A stretch of 64,000 nucleotides of DNA from Deltaproteobacteria bacterium (GTDB lineage: Bacteria; UBA10199; JACPAL01; GCA-016699445), in assembly GCA_016699445.1 (NCBI GenBank), contig CP064976.1:1116001-1180000 (forward strand). The letters run 5' to 3'. The notes under the pieces are model-generated. The model saw only the letters and a list, made by a program, of their open reading frames with translations, did not search any database and had not been told where the DNA came from. The translations under genes were made by a program, and so were the position numbers. How positions within the stretch are numbered: the stretch's first letter is position 1; every line of letters starts with the position of its first letter. Of this stretch, positions 16,056 to 25,340 are shown piece by piece.

Positions 16056-16541
16056 TTAGGCAACACCGATCAACTGAGCGGTCATGAGATTGCGAAAAGT
16101 GGCATTGGGGATGAGATTAAAATTTTGGATTTGTTGCTGCTGGCGCTGAGCGTGTTGATAAGCCCGTTGAATGATCGCCGCACGGGTGACGGACGAATGA
16201 TATTTATGAGTTTCTTTAGCGTATTTGGGTTTTGAGAGAAAGCGGATCAGACCTTCTGGTGCATAACGCATCAAATAAAGCATCCGGCCGGCGTAAGCAT
16301 CGGCATTACACTCTTCACTTTTACGGAGAGCAAAAATTTCTTCCCAGCTGAGTTCATCAGGATTGATCCCATGAGGAAATTCAGATGTCAGATGACCCCA
16401 TTCATGAGCCAAAACTCCTGCAATTGTCTCTTCTTCTTCTTTATACTCTTGAGCAAAATCCACACCGACAAAAACCAGGTCTTCATTTTCCGTCTCATCA
16501 CAAGCTGAAAGTGCACAGGCAATCGTCCCTTTGGCCGGCAC
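16056..16541 (-). CDS. Zinc metalloprotease-like protein, C-terminal part (interrupted by TAG)
   Basis: A 161-residue frame with HEWGH (HExxH zinc site) in AGVLAHEWGHLTSEF and a downstream EECNADAYAGRM that supplies a third ligand and the ExxxD pattern of gluzincins. The GTG start at 16541 is only the first available codon: the same frame is open upstream to a single TAG (16563-16565), beyond which it continues as the 16563-16781 frame. The whole is best read as one 241-residue protein interrupted by one nonsense codon. No signal peptide is visible. Confidence 0.65.
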   Translation of the reverse strand: MPAKGTIACALSACDETENEDLVFVGVDFAQEYKEEEETIAGVLAHEWGHLTSEFPHGINPDELSWEEIFALRKSEECNADAYAGRMLYLMRYAPEGLIRFLSKPKYAKETHKYHSSVTRAAIIQRAYQHAQRQQQQIQNFNLIPNATFRNLMTAQLIGVA

Positions 16542-16562
16542 AATCCGCCCCTTTTTGCGGGA

Positions 16563-16781
16563 CTACATCCGGAGCTTTTTCTCCAACCGCCGCAACATCC
16601 CCATCTGACTAAACAAAGCTCTCAACTCCGCATTATGATGAATATCGGCAATTTTAGGAATCGGCTCCCCAAAACTCTTGCGATACACATCTGACGCACC
16701 GCTCCCCCCACCGGGCACACGGCCGATCAAAAGTTGGTTGGAGAGTCCTCCAGAGTTTAATTGAATCGGATCGACTGGCAT
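16563..16781 (-). pseudogene. N-terminal piece of the TAG-interrupted metalloprotease-like gene
   Basis: Encodes 72 residues (MPVDPIQLNSGGLSNQLL at the start, RRLEKKLRM at the end) and stops at TAG 16563-16565. Seven codons later, without any frame change, the metalloprotease part begins (RKKGRIVPAKGTIAC). The short N-terminal piece has no known domain. A TAG from CAG or TGG by one substitution would explain the break; real decay or readthrough is not excluded. Confidence 0.55.
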
Positions 16782-16900
16782 AAAAAAGGCGTAGCTCTCC
16801 TCATAAAGAGTTTATCGCAGACTTTGACAAGTGAGTTGCGTTTTTTCCGAAACTATTTTTTATACCTCGCGAATAGTTTGAAAATTAAAAAGGAGAAGTT

Positions 16901-17149
16901 ATGACAACACCTTCGGTTTTACCACCACCATTCGTAGCTCCAATGCCTACCCCTGCAGCCGTAAGCCCTTTTTGCCCACCTGCTGATTATATTTCTCAGG
17001 TATCAACACCAAAAATTAATGAGACACTCACTTCTGCCACACCTCTTGCTCTTACCCACAAAGATGAACGTGGATTGGAAGCTTTAGAAGCAATTTTAAG
17101 CGGCAAAGGTTTGGGAACTTCGACGCCTCGATACAAAGATCGTCTTTAA
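16901..17149 (+). CDS. Small proline-rich hypothetical protein
   Basis: Unknown 82-residue protein preceded by AAAGGAG with good spacing, which makes it likely translated. Residues 1-28 are rich in Pro (LPPPFVAPMPTP) and the C-terminal half is predicted helical (DERGLEALEAILSGKG). The beginning resembles the unknown gene at 61755 (MTxxxLPPP pattern). There is no signal peptide. It lies between the metalloprotease-like genes and may belong with the 516-residue protein downstream. Confidence 0.5.
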   Translation: MTTPSVLPPPFVAPMPTPAAVSPFCPPADYISQVSTPKINETLTSATPLALTHKDERGLEALEAILSGKGLGTSTPRYKDRL

Positions 17150-17292
17150 ATCAACACCACAGCCAATCCAAAGCTCGGGTCGAGTTTTTGGAAGGGAGTA
17201 ATAATAGTTTTAGGGTTGGTATTTTGGATGCTAAAAATGAATAGGGCTGAAATAATCCACAACTTTTACCTCTATTTTACGATCTTATTCAG

Positions 17293-18843
17293 GTGCTAAA
17301 CGTTACGATAACCACCCTAGGAAATCTCGCAGCTCGAGAAATAGCAGCACAAATGGGTTTAGATATTGTGCTTCCTGATACCCAAAAAGCTCTTCATGCA
17401 GAAGGGTTAGGAATATTGGCACGAGTTGGCATTGATGCTTTAATTGGGCCTATTTTAGGAAACCAGCTAGAGTTTTCGAAATTAACAACACCTCAACAAA
17501 TCACACTTTCATCAATACTAAATACTTGTCTACAGGGTGGTCGCTACCTGGAAGAAAGGGCTGAAATCTTATTGCGAAGATCCGCCTTATTTTCGCAGCC
17601 AACCCGGCGAGACTCTCTTACCCAAGTGGGAGAGGCAGTGTGCTGGATAGAGCATGAAGTGATTCAATTAGCAGCCATCTTGGGAGCTCTGCATTTGTGC
17701 GCAGCTTTAGGAATCAAACCTCGAGACTCGATTTTTTCAACAGCCCTTTCAATTGCTCTATCAGAAGATATCGCTGCAAAACTTTCTAACAACATGCGAC
17801 CACACCCTTGTCTTGATCAAAGAAAGGTAAAGCGGAGAGAAATTGAAGTGTATACGGGTTATTCACCCATCACGCCAAATTTTACAGCTCAAGGAATTTC
17901 AGAATGGAGGAATCTACTTTTAGCACTTCCACTTTTCAAAAATGAAACACTTCCTCCACACATTCATCAACAAAGAAACTCACTTCAAATTGTACGTGAA
18001 TCTCCAGAAGACCCTTTAAGAGGGGTTGTTCTTTTTGTTGTAGATACAAGAATTCATCTCAAAGCACTCAAACAAGATAAATTGAGCTTCTTAAAATCTT
18101 ATTTTTCAGAGGAAGAACTTCGATCAGGTTTTGGAGAGCGCATACGAAAGCTGGATGATAACCCAGTCGAACAAGCAGGAAAAGTTGCTGATATTATCGA
18201 AATTAAAAAAGCTATTTGGACTTTTCTAACCGGCCAAGCTCCACTAAATTTAGAAAATTGGAATCCTCATGAAATACAGCTCAGTCGTGATCCCATCACT
18301 CATCTCGCCGCTGTCAGTCTTTCACCTCGTCTTGAAAGAAAAAAAGAAGAATTATCTATTGGCGACATTCGTATGACCTGGACAGATCAAGGATATATTT
18401 CCACTGGTCTCATCAGTTTTCGACATCGAGATAAAGATCCACTTGTTGTGGGTACTGGAATCGACATCACAGATATTCGGTATTACTGGCGACATGAGGA
18501 AGGACACTGGGTTTGGGCTAATGCAAAAAAATACTTTTCCCCAGAGGTTTATCGTCAACGTTATGGAGAAGTAGGGAAGCCAACGGCATCAGACCTCGCC
18601 ACTCGACATGCCGTGAGCGAAGCGATTTTTAAAGCTCTCTACCCTTTTCATCCACAACATGAGCATAGTCCCATCATGTACCAACAATTTGGCCAAACGC
18701 CTCCTTTAGACATACCGGCTCATCTAGAGCTCTTAAGTGAAAATTTATGGGCTGCCCAACAATGGGGGGCTAAGCGAGCTCAAATATATTCAACAAAAAT
18801 TGGAAACTCGGTTATTTCAGTGGCATCACTTCACAAAATCTAA
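17293..18843 (+). CDS. Unknown 516-residue protein with HEEGH zinc-site motif
   Basis: Not recognised. Mostly helical, with RYYWRHEEGHWVWANAKKY near residue 400: HEEGH fits the HExxH zinc-protease signature, and a Glu-rich stretch about 60 residues later (HLELLSENLWAA) could supply a third ligand. The N-terminus is uncertain. GTG 17293 has no ribosome binding site and the in-frame sequence just upstream looks coding, while an ATG at 17237 in another frame could be joined by one missing base. Its stop overlaps that of the ACP-like gene on the other strand. Protease activity is a hypothesis from one motif. Confidence 0.55.
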   Translation: MLNVTITTLGNLAAREIAAQMGLDIVLPDTQKALHAEGLGILARVGIDALIGPILGNQLEFSKLTTPQQITLSSILNTCLQGGRYLEERAEILLRRSALFSQPTRRDSLTQVGEAVCWIEHEVIQLAAILGALHLCAALGIKPRDSIFSTALSIALSEDIAAKLSNNMRPHPCLDQRKVKRREIEVYTGYSPITPNFTAQGISEWRNLLLALPLFKNETLPPHIHQQRNSLQIVRESPEDPLRGVVLFVVDTRIHLKALKQDKLSFLKSYFSEEELRSGFGERIRKLDDNPVEQAGKVADIIEIKKAIWTFLTGQAPLNLENWNPHEIQLSRDPITHLAAVSLSPRLERKKEELSIGDIRMTWTDQGYISTGLISFRHRDKDPLVVGTGIDITDIRYYWRHEEGHWVWANAKKYFSPEVYRQRYGEVGKPTASDLATRHAVSEAIFKALYPFHPQHEHSPIMYQQFGQTPPLDIPAHLELLSENLWAAQQWGAKRAQIYSTKIGNSVISVASLHKI

Positions 18844-19136
18844 AGAATAGCATTCACTAGATCACCTATTGTCCTCATAGCTTTTATTTGATCTTCAGAA
18901 ACTGAACGACCTGCCGCGGAGGCAGCTGCTGTAATGACATCCGGACGATTACCTGAATCAGTAAAACTTCCTAACTCAGTTCCCAGAGTGGCGTTGCTGG
19001 CATCTTTTCCAGTCACGTCTGTAATAGCACTTTTGACAATACCTAATCCTATCTGTTGCGCACTTGCACCGCCCCCACCACCTTCTGCAGGTCCATAAAA
19101 AAACGGCTGAAATAGTCTATTACTTACATTCATCAT
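18840..19136 (-). CDS. Small acyl-carrier-protein-like protein
   Basis: A 98-residue protein, last in the fatty-acid-synthase-like operon, with AAGGAG before the ATG. A Gly-rich N-terminal tail (about 1-25) precedes a region that lines up with ACP: helix 1 (IGLGIVKSAITDVTG), the ELGSFTDSG segment in the place of the DLGADSL phosphopantetheine site (candidate Ser61), and RTIGDLVNAIL matching the final helix. Distances from the Ser to the end agree with AcpP within a residue or two. The motif is DSG instead of DSL, so assignment is provisional. It could supply the carrier domain that I do not find in the megasynthase. Confidence 0.55.
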   Translation of the reverse strand: MMNVSNRLFQPFFYGPAEGGGGGASAQQIGLGIVKSAITDVTGKDASNATLGTELGSFTDSGNRPDVITAAASAAGRSVSEDQIKAMRTIGDLVNAIL

Positions 19137-19151
19137 AAATAACTCCTTGGT

Positions 19152-20327
19152 TTAATGAATCGTTAATCCAGTATTTGTTATTCTTGTTGAGGATCCTGCC
19201 CACAGTTGATCCAAACGGGACCACTCTAATTGGTCCAGTTGACCCTTTTTCATTCTATCAAAAAGCCAAAGAGCAGCTGCAGTTCTCATCTGAGGATTGT
19301 CTCCATGTTGCGCAGAAAGATTACGGATTCTTTGAGTCAACATTTGTGCAACCTTGGGTTTTCCAACCTGGATTAACAAATTTTTCACGACATTATACAT
19401 ATCTCGTGGTGGTGTGAATTCACGGTTAGCTACTTTCCACATGTCCTTGAAGCTACGAATCATTTCTCTCACCGTTGACGAATCAACACCAAATGCCTCA
19501 ACTAAATTTTGAGAGCCTTCTCCCCAAGCTTGGTAGGAAAGATCTATTTCGGCCTGAGAAACTGATTCTTGTCTCTGACGAGGAAGAGTGACATCTGGCT
19601 TACGAACGCCCTCAGTTTGCTGCTCAATATTTTTGACAGCACGTTGATGCGCAGGTGGAAGAATCGCATGCTCACCCTTTTCATTTCGAATCAAAGCGGA
19701 TTCATAAGCCAAAACTTCATTTCTAAGATTGAGATCAAAATCAAATGTCTTCCCATTTAACTCACGATCCACAATCATGAGAGCAATAGTTCTCGCATGT
19801 TCTAACATAAACTTAGCATCTGCATGAGCGGAAGCATCTGCATGAGGGGTATCAAAAGAGACTATATCAGGCATTTTTCCAGATTTTGTTGCAAACTGGT
19901 CAATAATAGAACGGGCTTCATGAATTGTTTGCAACTCTAATGAATCGACTGCCTCTTCGACAGAATCAAAACCATCACTAGTAGCCTGCATAGCCCAAAT
20001 TCTGTTCTCACCATGAAAACCAAAGTTACTCCCTGCAATCACACGATCAGGGCTCTTCGCTCTGACTCTAAAAAGATTTCGAGAAGTTCTCGTAGGAAAC
20101 ATATAGGGATTTTCCGCTGTGTAACGAATCAATCGATTCAATGAAGGTTGGCCCAAAGTGTATCCATAATGCATCATCATGAGTGCCATACATTGCTCGA
20201 ACATCGTTCCACCTAATCCATGAGCAAAAATTTGTTTGGCAAAAACTTCTACCGAAAGACTACCTGGGGCAGCCTCGGCAATTTCTAAAGCCATACGGAA
20301 GGCTTTAGATTGTTCACCATCTCCCAT
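19152..20327 (-). CDS. FAS I-like ketosynthase, C-terminal part (same gene as 20314-21993)
   Basis: Contains the end of the ketosynthase domain: IFAHGLGG carries the second catalytic His, and SNFGFHGENRIW matches the closing GFG loop of condensing enzymes. Sequence just upstream of its ATG in the same frame reads FTHSTGTMGDGE, the HGTGTxxGDxxE motif with the first catalytic His, which proves that the frame extends into the preceding piece. About 280 residues after the KS end are helical and unassigned. Deleting one A from A5 (T5 on plus at 20379-20383) fuses both pieces into a 946-residue protein. Confidence 0.8.
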   Translation of the reverse strand: MGDGEQSKAFRMALEIAEAAPGSLSVEVFAKQIFAHGLGGTMFEQCMALMMMHYGYTLGQPSLNRLIRYTAENPYMFPTRTSRNLFRVRAKSPDRVIAGSNFGFHGENRIWAMQATSDGFDSVEEAVDSLELQTIHEARSIIDQFATKSGKMPDIVSFDTPHADASAHADAKFMLEHARTIALMIVDRELNGKTFDFDLNLRNEVLAYESALIRNEKGEHAILPPAHQRAVKNIEQQTEGVRKPDVTLPRQRQESVSQAEIDLSYQAWGEGSQNLVEAFGVDSSTVREMIRSFKDMWKVANREFTPPRDMYNVVKNLLIQVGKPKVAQMLTQRIRNLSAQHGDNPQMRTAAALWLFDRMKKGQLDQLEWSRLDQLWAGSSTRITNTGLTIH

Positions 20328-21993
20328 TGTTCCTGTAGAGTGTGTAAACCAGGCAATGACCTGCTTCAGTGAAATTCCTTTTTAAAACAAGAGCATTCAA
20401 AAGTTTAGTCAAAGCCTGTACCTGGCCTTCAACGCCAGGTGCAGTTTCCGTTCTGTCAATACCCGGTGCTATTGTAGGTTGAAAATCTGTTGATCCTGTC
20501 ACACGAATCATACGTGCCACGGATTTTAAACCTAATCGTTTCTTCAAACGCTTAGGCATCGCTGATACAGCCCCCATCATAACACCTGCAATAAACCCAT
20601 CTCTCTCTTCATTGTGTGAAGCTAATGCCAATGCAGGATCGATTCCTTGTTTAACAGCCCAAGCAATACGAGCCATCGCACCGGTCTCTCCCAAAGCATC
20701 AAAGGCCTGGACGTTTGCAGCTCCATTGGCATGATCGACAGACCAAGATAGCATCAATGTCATCTGAAATTCCCAATAGGCTTGAAAAAGAGCAGCTTCT
20801 ATTTTTTCACCCATCGGATTGGCTGAGTAGGCAAGTAGAGCCTGATTAAATCTATCCCGAGCGGCGTAGTAGTTGCCCTCTGTGATCCCTAAAGCTCCTG
20901 GACCTGTCGCACATGCTTCTGAAGTTGTAATACTTTCACCAGCAGCTCCCCATTGAGTCAGTTTAGGTCCTGTGATGGCATTTGGAATAGCCTTGATAAT
21001 TGCATTTTTGTCTGTTGCTTCAGCTTGAGTAGGAGCGACCATCATTTCGGAAGTAGGATTGAAATCCACCATTCCAATACCAGCCACTGTTTGAATGGCA
21101 GCCGCAGTGATTTCTTTTCGGATATCTGTTGCATTCATTCCCATAAATCTCTGGAGATCTGAATTGCCCAAACGAGATAAAACAGTTGCATAAGCACCGA
21201 TGGCTTTTTCAGCTTCATTTATTCCTGTGATCTTGGCAAAAAAGTTATCCGTACCACCAACCAAATCAGCCAAGGTTGTCACATTGAGAGATTGGACTAC
21301 CCAAGCTAACATATCTTCGCCTTTAGGGATGACAATACCAACAGCCTTTTCATATTCACCCGTCAGTGTATTGAAGGCTGTTTCCACCAGAATCTTATGT
21401 CCAGCATCTCGATGCATCTTGATTTTCTTCTTGTTGGAAGCGCTGACAGGAATAGTGACTTCTCCATCAAGCTTTTCACTTTCACGACGTCGATGACGTA
21501 CAAGCTTTTCCAAAACTCGAATACCAGCTTGACTGAAAATCTTTTCTCTCCAAATTTTTCCATCGGGCGCTTTTCCGGTTGAGTATTCTTCCGCTGTCAA
21601 ATTTGTGGGGATCTTCAGATCTGCAGGCAGGTATTGCACCAACTCTTGCCAATCAGCACCACCCCATTCACCCTCTTGTCCAAATCGTGCAAGCGCATTG
21701 CGGTAATTACCAAAAACAGTACGTCCGTAAGGGCCTGTTGCGGCGACACCAATAATATCGAGGTCGTCGTCCTTGGATTCGACATGTTTTTTGGAGTCAA
21801 AAGTATCGATCCCGCGCGTACTATCTCGAATATAAAAAGATCCATTCCACACACGATAAAGCTGCCCAAAATTGATGGGGTGAGCAGCGTCCTGTTTTTT
21901 ACGCTGAACTTGTTGTACTTCATATGCGTCTGCTTCAGCCTTTAATTGATCAGCTTCTGCAATGCGACCTTCACGACGAGTCAAATCACTCAT
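20314..21993 (-). CDS. FAS I-like ketosynthase, N-terminal part (frameshifted)
   Basis: Ketosynthase of the fungal/mycobacterial FAS I alpha type. The active-site Cys is in TSEACATGPGALG (about residue 359), preceded by a long region as in yeast FAS alpha, and DLDIIGVAATGPYG marks the domain start. The ATG overlaps the stop of the MPT-KR polypeptide by four bases (ATGA), so the KS is made as a separate but coupled protein; in known FAS I it is fused to KR. The frame is lost at the A5 run at 20379-20383 and resumes at 19152-20327. Condenses acyl and malonyl units. Confidence 0.82.
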   Translation of the reverse strand: MSDLTRREGRIAEADQLKAEADAYEVQQVQRKKQDAAHPINFGQLYRVWNGSFYIRDSTRGIDTFDSKKHVESKDDDLDIIGVAATGPYGRTVFGNYRNALARFGQEGEWGGADWQELVQYLPADLKIPTNLTAEEYSTGKAPDGKIWREKIFSQAGIRVLEKLVRHRRRESEKLDGEVTIPVSASNKKKIKMHRDAGHKILVETAFNTLTGEYEKAVGIVIPKGEDMLAWVVQSLNVTTLADLVGGTDNFFAKITGINEAEKAIGAYATVLSRLGNSDLQRFMGMNATDIRKEITAAAIQTVAGIGMVDFNPTSEMMVAPTQAEATDKNAIIKAIPNAITGPKLTQWGAAGESITTSEACATGPGALGITEGNYYAARDRFNQALLAYSANPMGEKIEAALFQAYWEFQMTLMLSWSVDHANGAANVQAFDALGETGAMARIAWAVKQGIDPALALASHNEERDGFIAGVMMGAVSAMPKRLKKRLGLKSVARMIRVTGSTDFQPTIAPGIDRTETAPGVEGQVQALTKLLNALVLKRNFTEAGHCLVYTLYRNNGRW

Positions 21994-24900
21994 GTACCGA
22001 AGTGATTGAAGAAACGTGAGAGGTTTTCCCCATTGGCAGCAATCGCTGCCTTATGTTTTTTATCTTCCTCAGCATTCACCTCTTCCATCAAACGATCAAG
22101 TCCCCCATGAGCTAATTCTGGAGAGTCAAAGCCACTAGGTAATCCCATGCGTTCAGAGATACCCTTGTTTTTACCGCACATACTGAGGACAGCAGCTGCT
22201 ACGGTTCCACCATTAAAGGTGAAAAAATTTGTTCCCTTTTCTTGTGCACGAGCTTCGTAGCGACCTGAATTTACTCGCAGATTGAACATCAATCCTTTGG
22301 TAGCTTCAGGACCAGGGTTAGCCCAAGGAACGATAAATTGTTTCAAGCTAGCGAAACGTGTTCCATCTGGATAAACCAATTTTTCAATATCAACGGTGTG
22401 ATCAACCCACCCTTCAAAATCGAGAGCATGTTTTAGGAATTGATAACTTCCACTTCCCGTCATGGGTTTTTTAGCGGCAGGACTTCCGAGATCGACTATC
22501 GTGAGAGAAACACCGTTATTCTCACCCAAATACCAGTTGGCAAGAAGACGGGTGACATAGATGGGGGCACGTACAAGAGCTTCACTGACAGCATGCCAAT
22601 CTTCTGTTTCTGGTTTATTGAAAGGTCCATAATCATCCACACCGGCTCCACACAGTAACATCGTTGGAGCAAATCCATCCAACCTCATCTCATCTCTTAA
22701 TTTAACATAGTTCGGAGAATTAAAACCAAACTCTGTCTTAATTTCCAAAGAAGCTCCTCTTGCAGCCACCTTAAACATTTCACGGAATTCATTATTGATC
22801 TCAGATCTTTTACGCGTAGTAGTCACAACAACCTGAGCTCCTTGAGAAAGAAGATAGGAGATAAAAGGTTTTGAGATCGTTCCAGCACCCAACACACAAA
22901 CTCTTTCGTCTCTCAAACTTTCTTTGCCTCTCACAAATTCGAGCATGCGGTTACCCAACTCAATTTGCTGTCTTAATTCCTGCACAGACTCAGCCCATTT
23001 AGGCGTTTCCTTAACCCGAGAGTCGGCATTATAAGCGAACGCCAAGGATTGTTGGGCTTTCTCAATCATTCCCTTAATATAATCTTCAGGCTTAATATTA
23101 CGTGAAACTTCTCGAGAACGCTGTTCTGTACCGTAGAGAGGTTGCCATGTTGTCATATCAAAATCGACATAGGGTGGAAGCAAACCTGACTCTAAGCTCT
23201 GTCGTGTTTCTGCAACAAGCTCTCTCAGAGACTGAATGGATTTTTCCAAGCCACCCATTTCAGTCCACTCTTCAATCAAAGTTTCTACAATAGCGATACC
23301 AGTTTTATCTAATTGATTAGCTAAACTTCTGCGAGCCAGAGGAATTTCTCTGGACAAAGTTTCAAACTCACCTTCTTCTTCATGAGCTCTAAGCACTTCT
23401 GCAAATTCTAAAAGATTATCCTTGGCTCCATTGTTTTGAATCGTATCGAAGAAAAAGCGTCTTCCCTGATATTCTGACTGAGTCATGGAAATGAAACGCT
23501 TAGATGTTGAAGCCTCTATCTTACGAGCTGACTCCTCTAATTGTTTAGTTTTCAATTCTCCAGGTCTCGAAATAGTTCCATCAGAAGATACTTCAGCTTC
23601 ATAAACTTCATGATCGCGATGATGACCCGTATCCCTTAAAAAGCCCATCTTTTCCAAATCAGTATCTGCACGTTTTCTAAAAGCAGCGGCAAATTCCGGA
23701 CCTTCTAGATCAACGGAAGCACCACCCTGAGTCTTTTCCATTTCTTTCTTGATTACTTTTAAACCATCAAGAGCAACAGACATAACGGCAATGATAAACT
23801 GCTGTTGTTTAGCCGTTGCCGCATCAGCACTTCCAATCACTTCTTCGCGTCGTTTAATTTCCGTTTGAATCCCATCGATCGCTCCAGGCCCTAAAGGAAG
23901 CATATACTTCCCAGCCAATTGAGATACGAGAGTCTCATCAGCAGGAGTCACGACTCCTTTGCGGGTTGCCGCATAAAGTCCCTTATAATCAAACAATGCT
24001 CTTCCCGCCGTTAATGTAATTAACGAAGAGTATTCTTTATATTCAGCTGTTCCAGGAGAAACGGGCTTTAAATATCTAAATTCCGATTGCCCTTGTGATT
24101 GAGATTTAGCTTCTACTTGTGGCATCGCGGCTGATTGAGTTTGAACCGGAGCTTGAACAGGAGCTGGTGCAGAAGTTTTTCTGGGAGCTACTGGAGGAGA
24201 CTTTATTTCAATCTTATCATCAGGCTTTTTATAAGTGATCGCATCCCAGTTACGTACAGACGACCGAACAGGACGTTTCGCCACTCCATGATCCGGGAGA
24301 GTATCGATAGCAAATTTAGAAAGTACTGAAGCATGACCACCCAACTCCAGCATACTCGATCCAGGTCTCTCCTTGGCTGCAGCCACAATATTAGCTTCAA
24401 CTCGCACTGGCTTCATAATTTGATCCGATAATACCTTGCGAATATTATCTGTTGCCGGATTAAATCGTTTGCCAGTTGAGTTTAGAAAGATTCTGCTAAG
24501 AACATCTTCACGGATCTCAACAGTTTGTAAAATTTCATAAAACTGCTTCGCAGCGTCTTCATACAAAGGCGTATGAAATGGATTTATTATCGCTTCCAAT
24601 CTTTGAGTTTTATCAAGACCTAAGGCTTTCGACTTTGCCACAAGACGAGAAACTAATTCATCGACACCAGCTTCTGTCCCAGCAAAACCTGCTTGCCTGC
24701 TGCTGTTATTATTGGTGGCATATACTTCATAACCAGCACCCATTTCATTGCGAACTGCTGCTGCTTCTTTTTCAACAAGAGCCCAGATACCTGGATTATT
24801 AGAAATAGTGGTTGCAAAAGCTCCTCGTACAGAACTCATGACACGACCACGAGCACGTGCCAAACGCACAGCATCTACGAAACTGATTGCCCCAGAGGCT

Positions 24901-25292
24901 GCTAAAGAAGCTATTTTCCCCAAAGAGTTATGAACATAATCAGCATTTTCATGCAAAATACCCAATTCTTGTGCACCAATTATATCCAATAGATAAGAAA
25001 CGATCAAAGCTGGTTGAGCAATATCTGTCTCACTCAACACACCTTGTTTATTACACAATGTAACACGTTCTCCTACAGCACCAATTGGGTGACCTTCCTC
25101 TTTAATAGTAAAACTGAATGTTTTTTGGTTGTAACTTTCAACATGAGACAGCTTAAAACCCCACTCAGATAAACTCATTGCATCGACTTCTCTCAAAAAC
25201 TTTTCCTGAGCTAGTCTAGCTCTCTCATAAGCTTTTTGTACAAGAGGTTTAGCATCTGCAGGTGGCTGGTAGCGCTCTGTTACCTTTTCCAC
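21990..25292 (-). CDS. FAS I-like malonyl/palmitoyl transferase and ketoreductase (MPT-KR) part
   Basis: 1100 residues in the same frame as the gene upstream and probably part of the same polypeptide. The first about 330 are an acyltransferase domain: HNSLGKIASL (nucleophile Ser, usual GHSLG), NNNSSRQAGFAG, INPFHTPLYED (catalytic His) and LELGGHASVL. A Pro/Gln linker follows (about 355-405), then about 380 residues where fungal FAS has ACP, but no DSL or GKS carrier motif is visible. The KR domain has VLGAGTISKPF for NADPH and SGSYQFLKHAL as the YxxxK site. The GTG start is artificial: the PGQGTQEAGM start of the MPT domain lies upstream in another frame. Confidence 0.8.
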   Translation of the reverse strand: MEKVTERYQPPADAKPLVQKAYERARLAQEKFLREVDAMSLSEWGFKLSHVESYNQKTFSFTIKEEGHPIGAVGERVTLCNKQGVLSETDIAQPALIVSYLLDIIGAQELGILHENADYVHNSLGKIASLAASGAISFVDAVRLARARGRVMSSVRGAFATTISNNPGIWALVEKEAAAVRNEMGAGYEVYATNNNSSRQAGFAGTEAGVDELVSRLVAKSKALGLDKTQRLEAIINPFHTPLYEDAAKQFYEILQTVEIREDVLSRIFLNSTGKRFNPATDNIRKVLSDQIMKPVRVEANIVAAAKERPGSSMLELGGHASVLSKFAIDTLPDHGVAKRPVRSSVRNWDAITYKKPDDKIEIKSPPVAPRKTSAPAPVQAPVQTQSAAMPQVEAKSQSQGQSEFRYLKPVSPGTAEYKEYSSLITLTAGRALFDYKGLYAATRKGVVTPADETLVSQLAGKYMLPLGPGAIDGIQTEIKRREEVIGSADAATAKQQQFIIAVMSVALDGLKVIKKEMEKTQGGASVDLEGPEFAAAFRKRADTDLEKMGFLRDTGHHRDHEVYEAEVSSDGTISRPGELKTKQLEESARKIEASTSKRFISMTQSEYQGRRFFFDTIQNNGAKDNLLEFAEVLRAHEEEGEFETLSREIPLARRSLANQLDKTGIAIVETLIEEWTEMGGLEKSIQSLRELVAETRQSLESGLLPPYVDFDMTTWQPLYGTEQRSREVSRNIKPEDYIKGMIEKAQQSLAFAYNADSRVKETPKWAESVQELRQQIELGNRMLEFVRGKESLRDERVCVLGAGTISKPFISYLLSQGAQVVVTTTRKRSEINNEFREMFKVAARGASLEIKTEFGFNSPNYVKLRDEMRLDGFAPTMLLCGAGVDDYGPFNKPETEDWHAVSEALVRAPIYVTRLLANWYLGENNGVSLTIVDLGSPAAKKPMTGSGSYQFLKHALDFEGWVDHTVDIEKLVYPDGTRFASLKQFIVPWANPGPEATKGLMFNLRVNSGRYEARAQEKGTNFFTFNGGTVAAAVLSMCGKNKGISERMGLPSGFDSPELAHGGLDRLMEEVNAEEDKKHKAAIAANGENLSRFFNHFGT

Positions 25293-25340
25293 ATACCAGC
25301 TTCTTGAGTACCCTGGCCTGGGATCAAAACTGTTTGTGGG

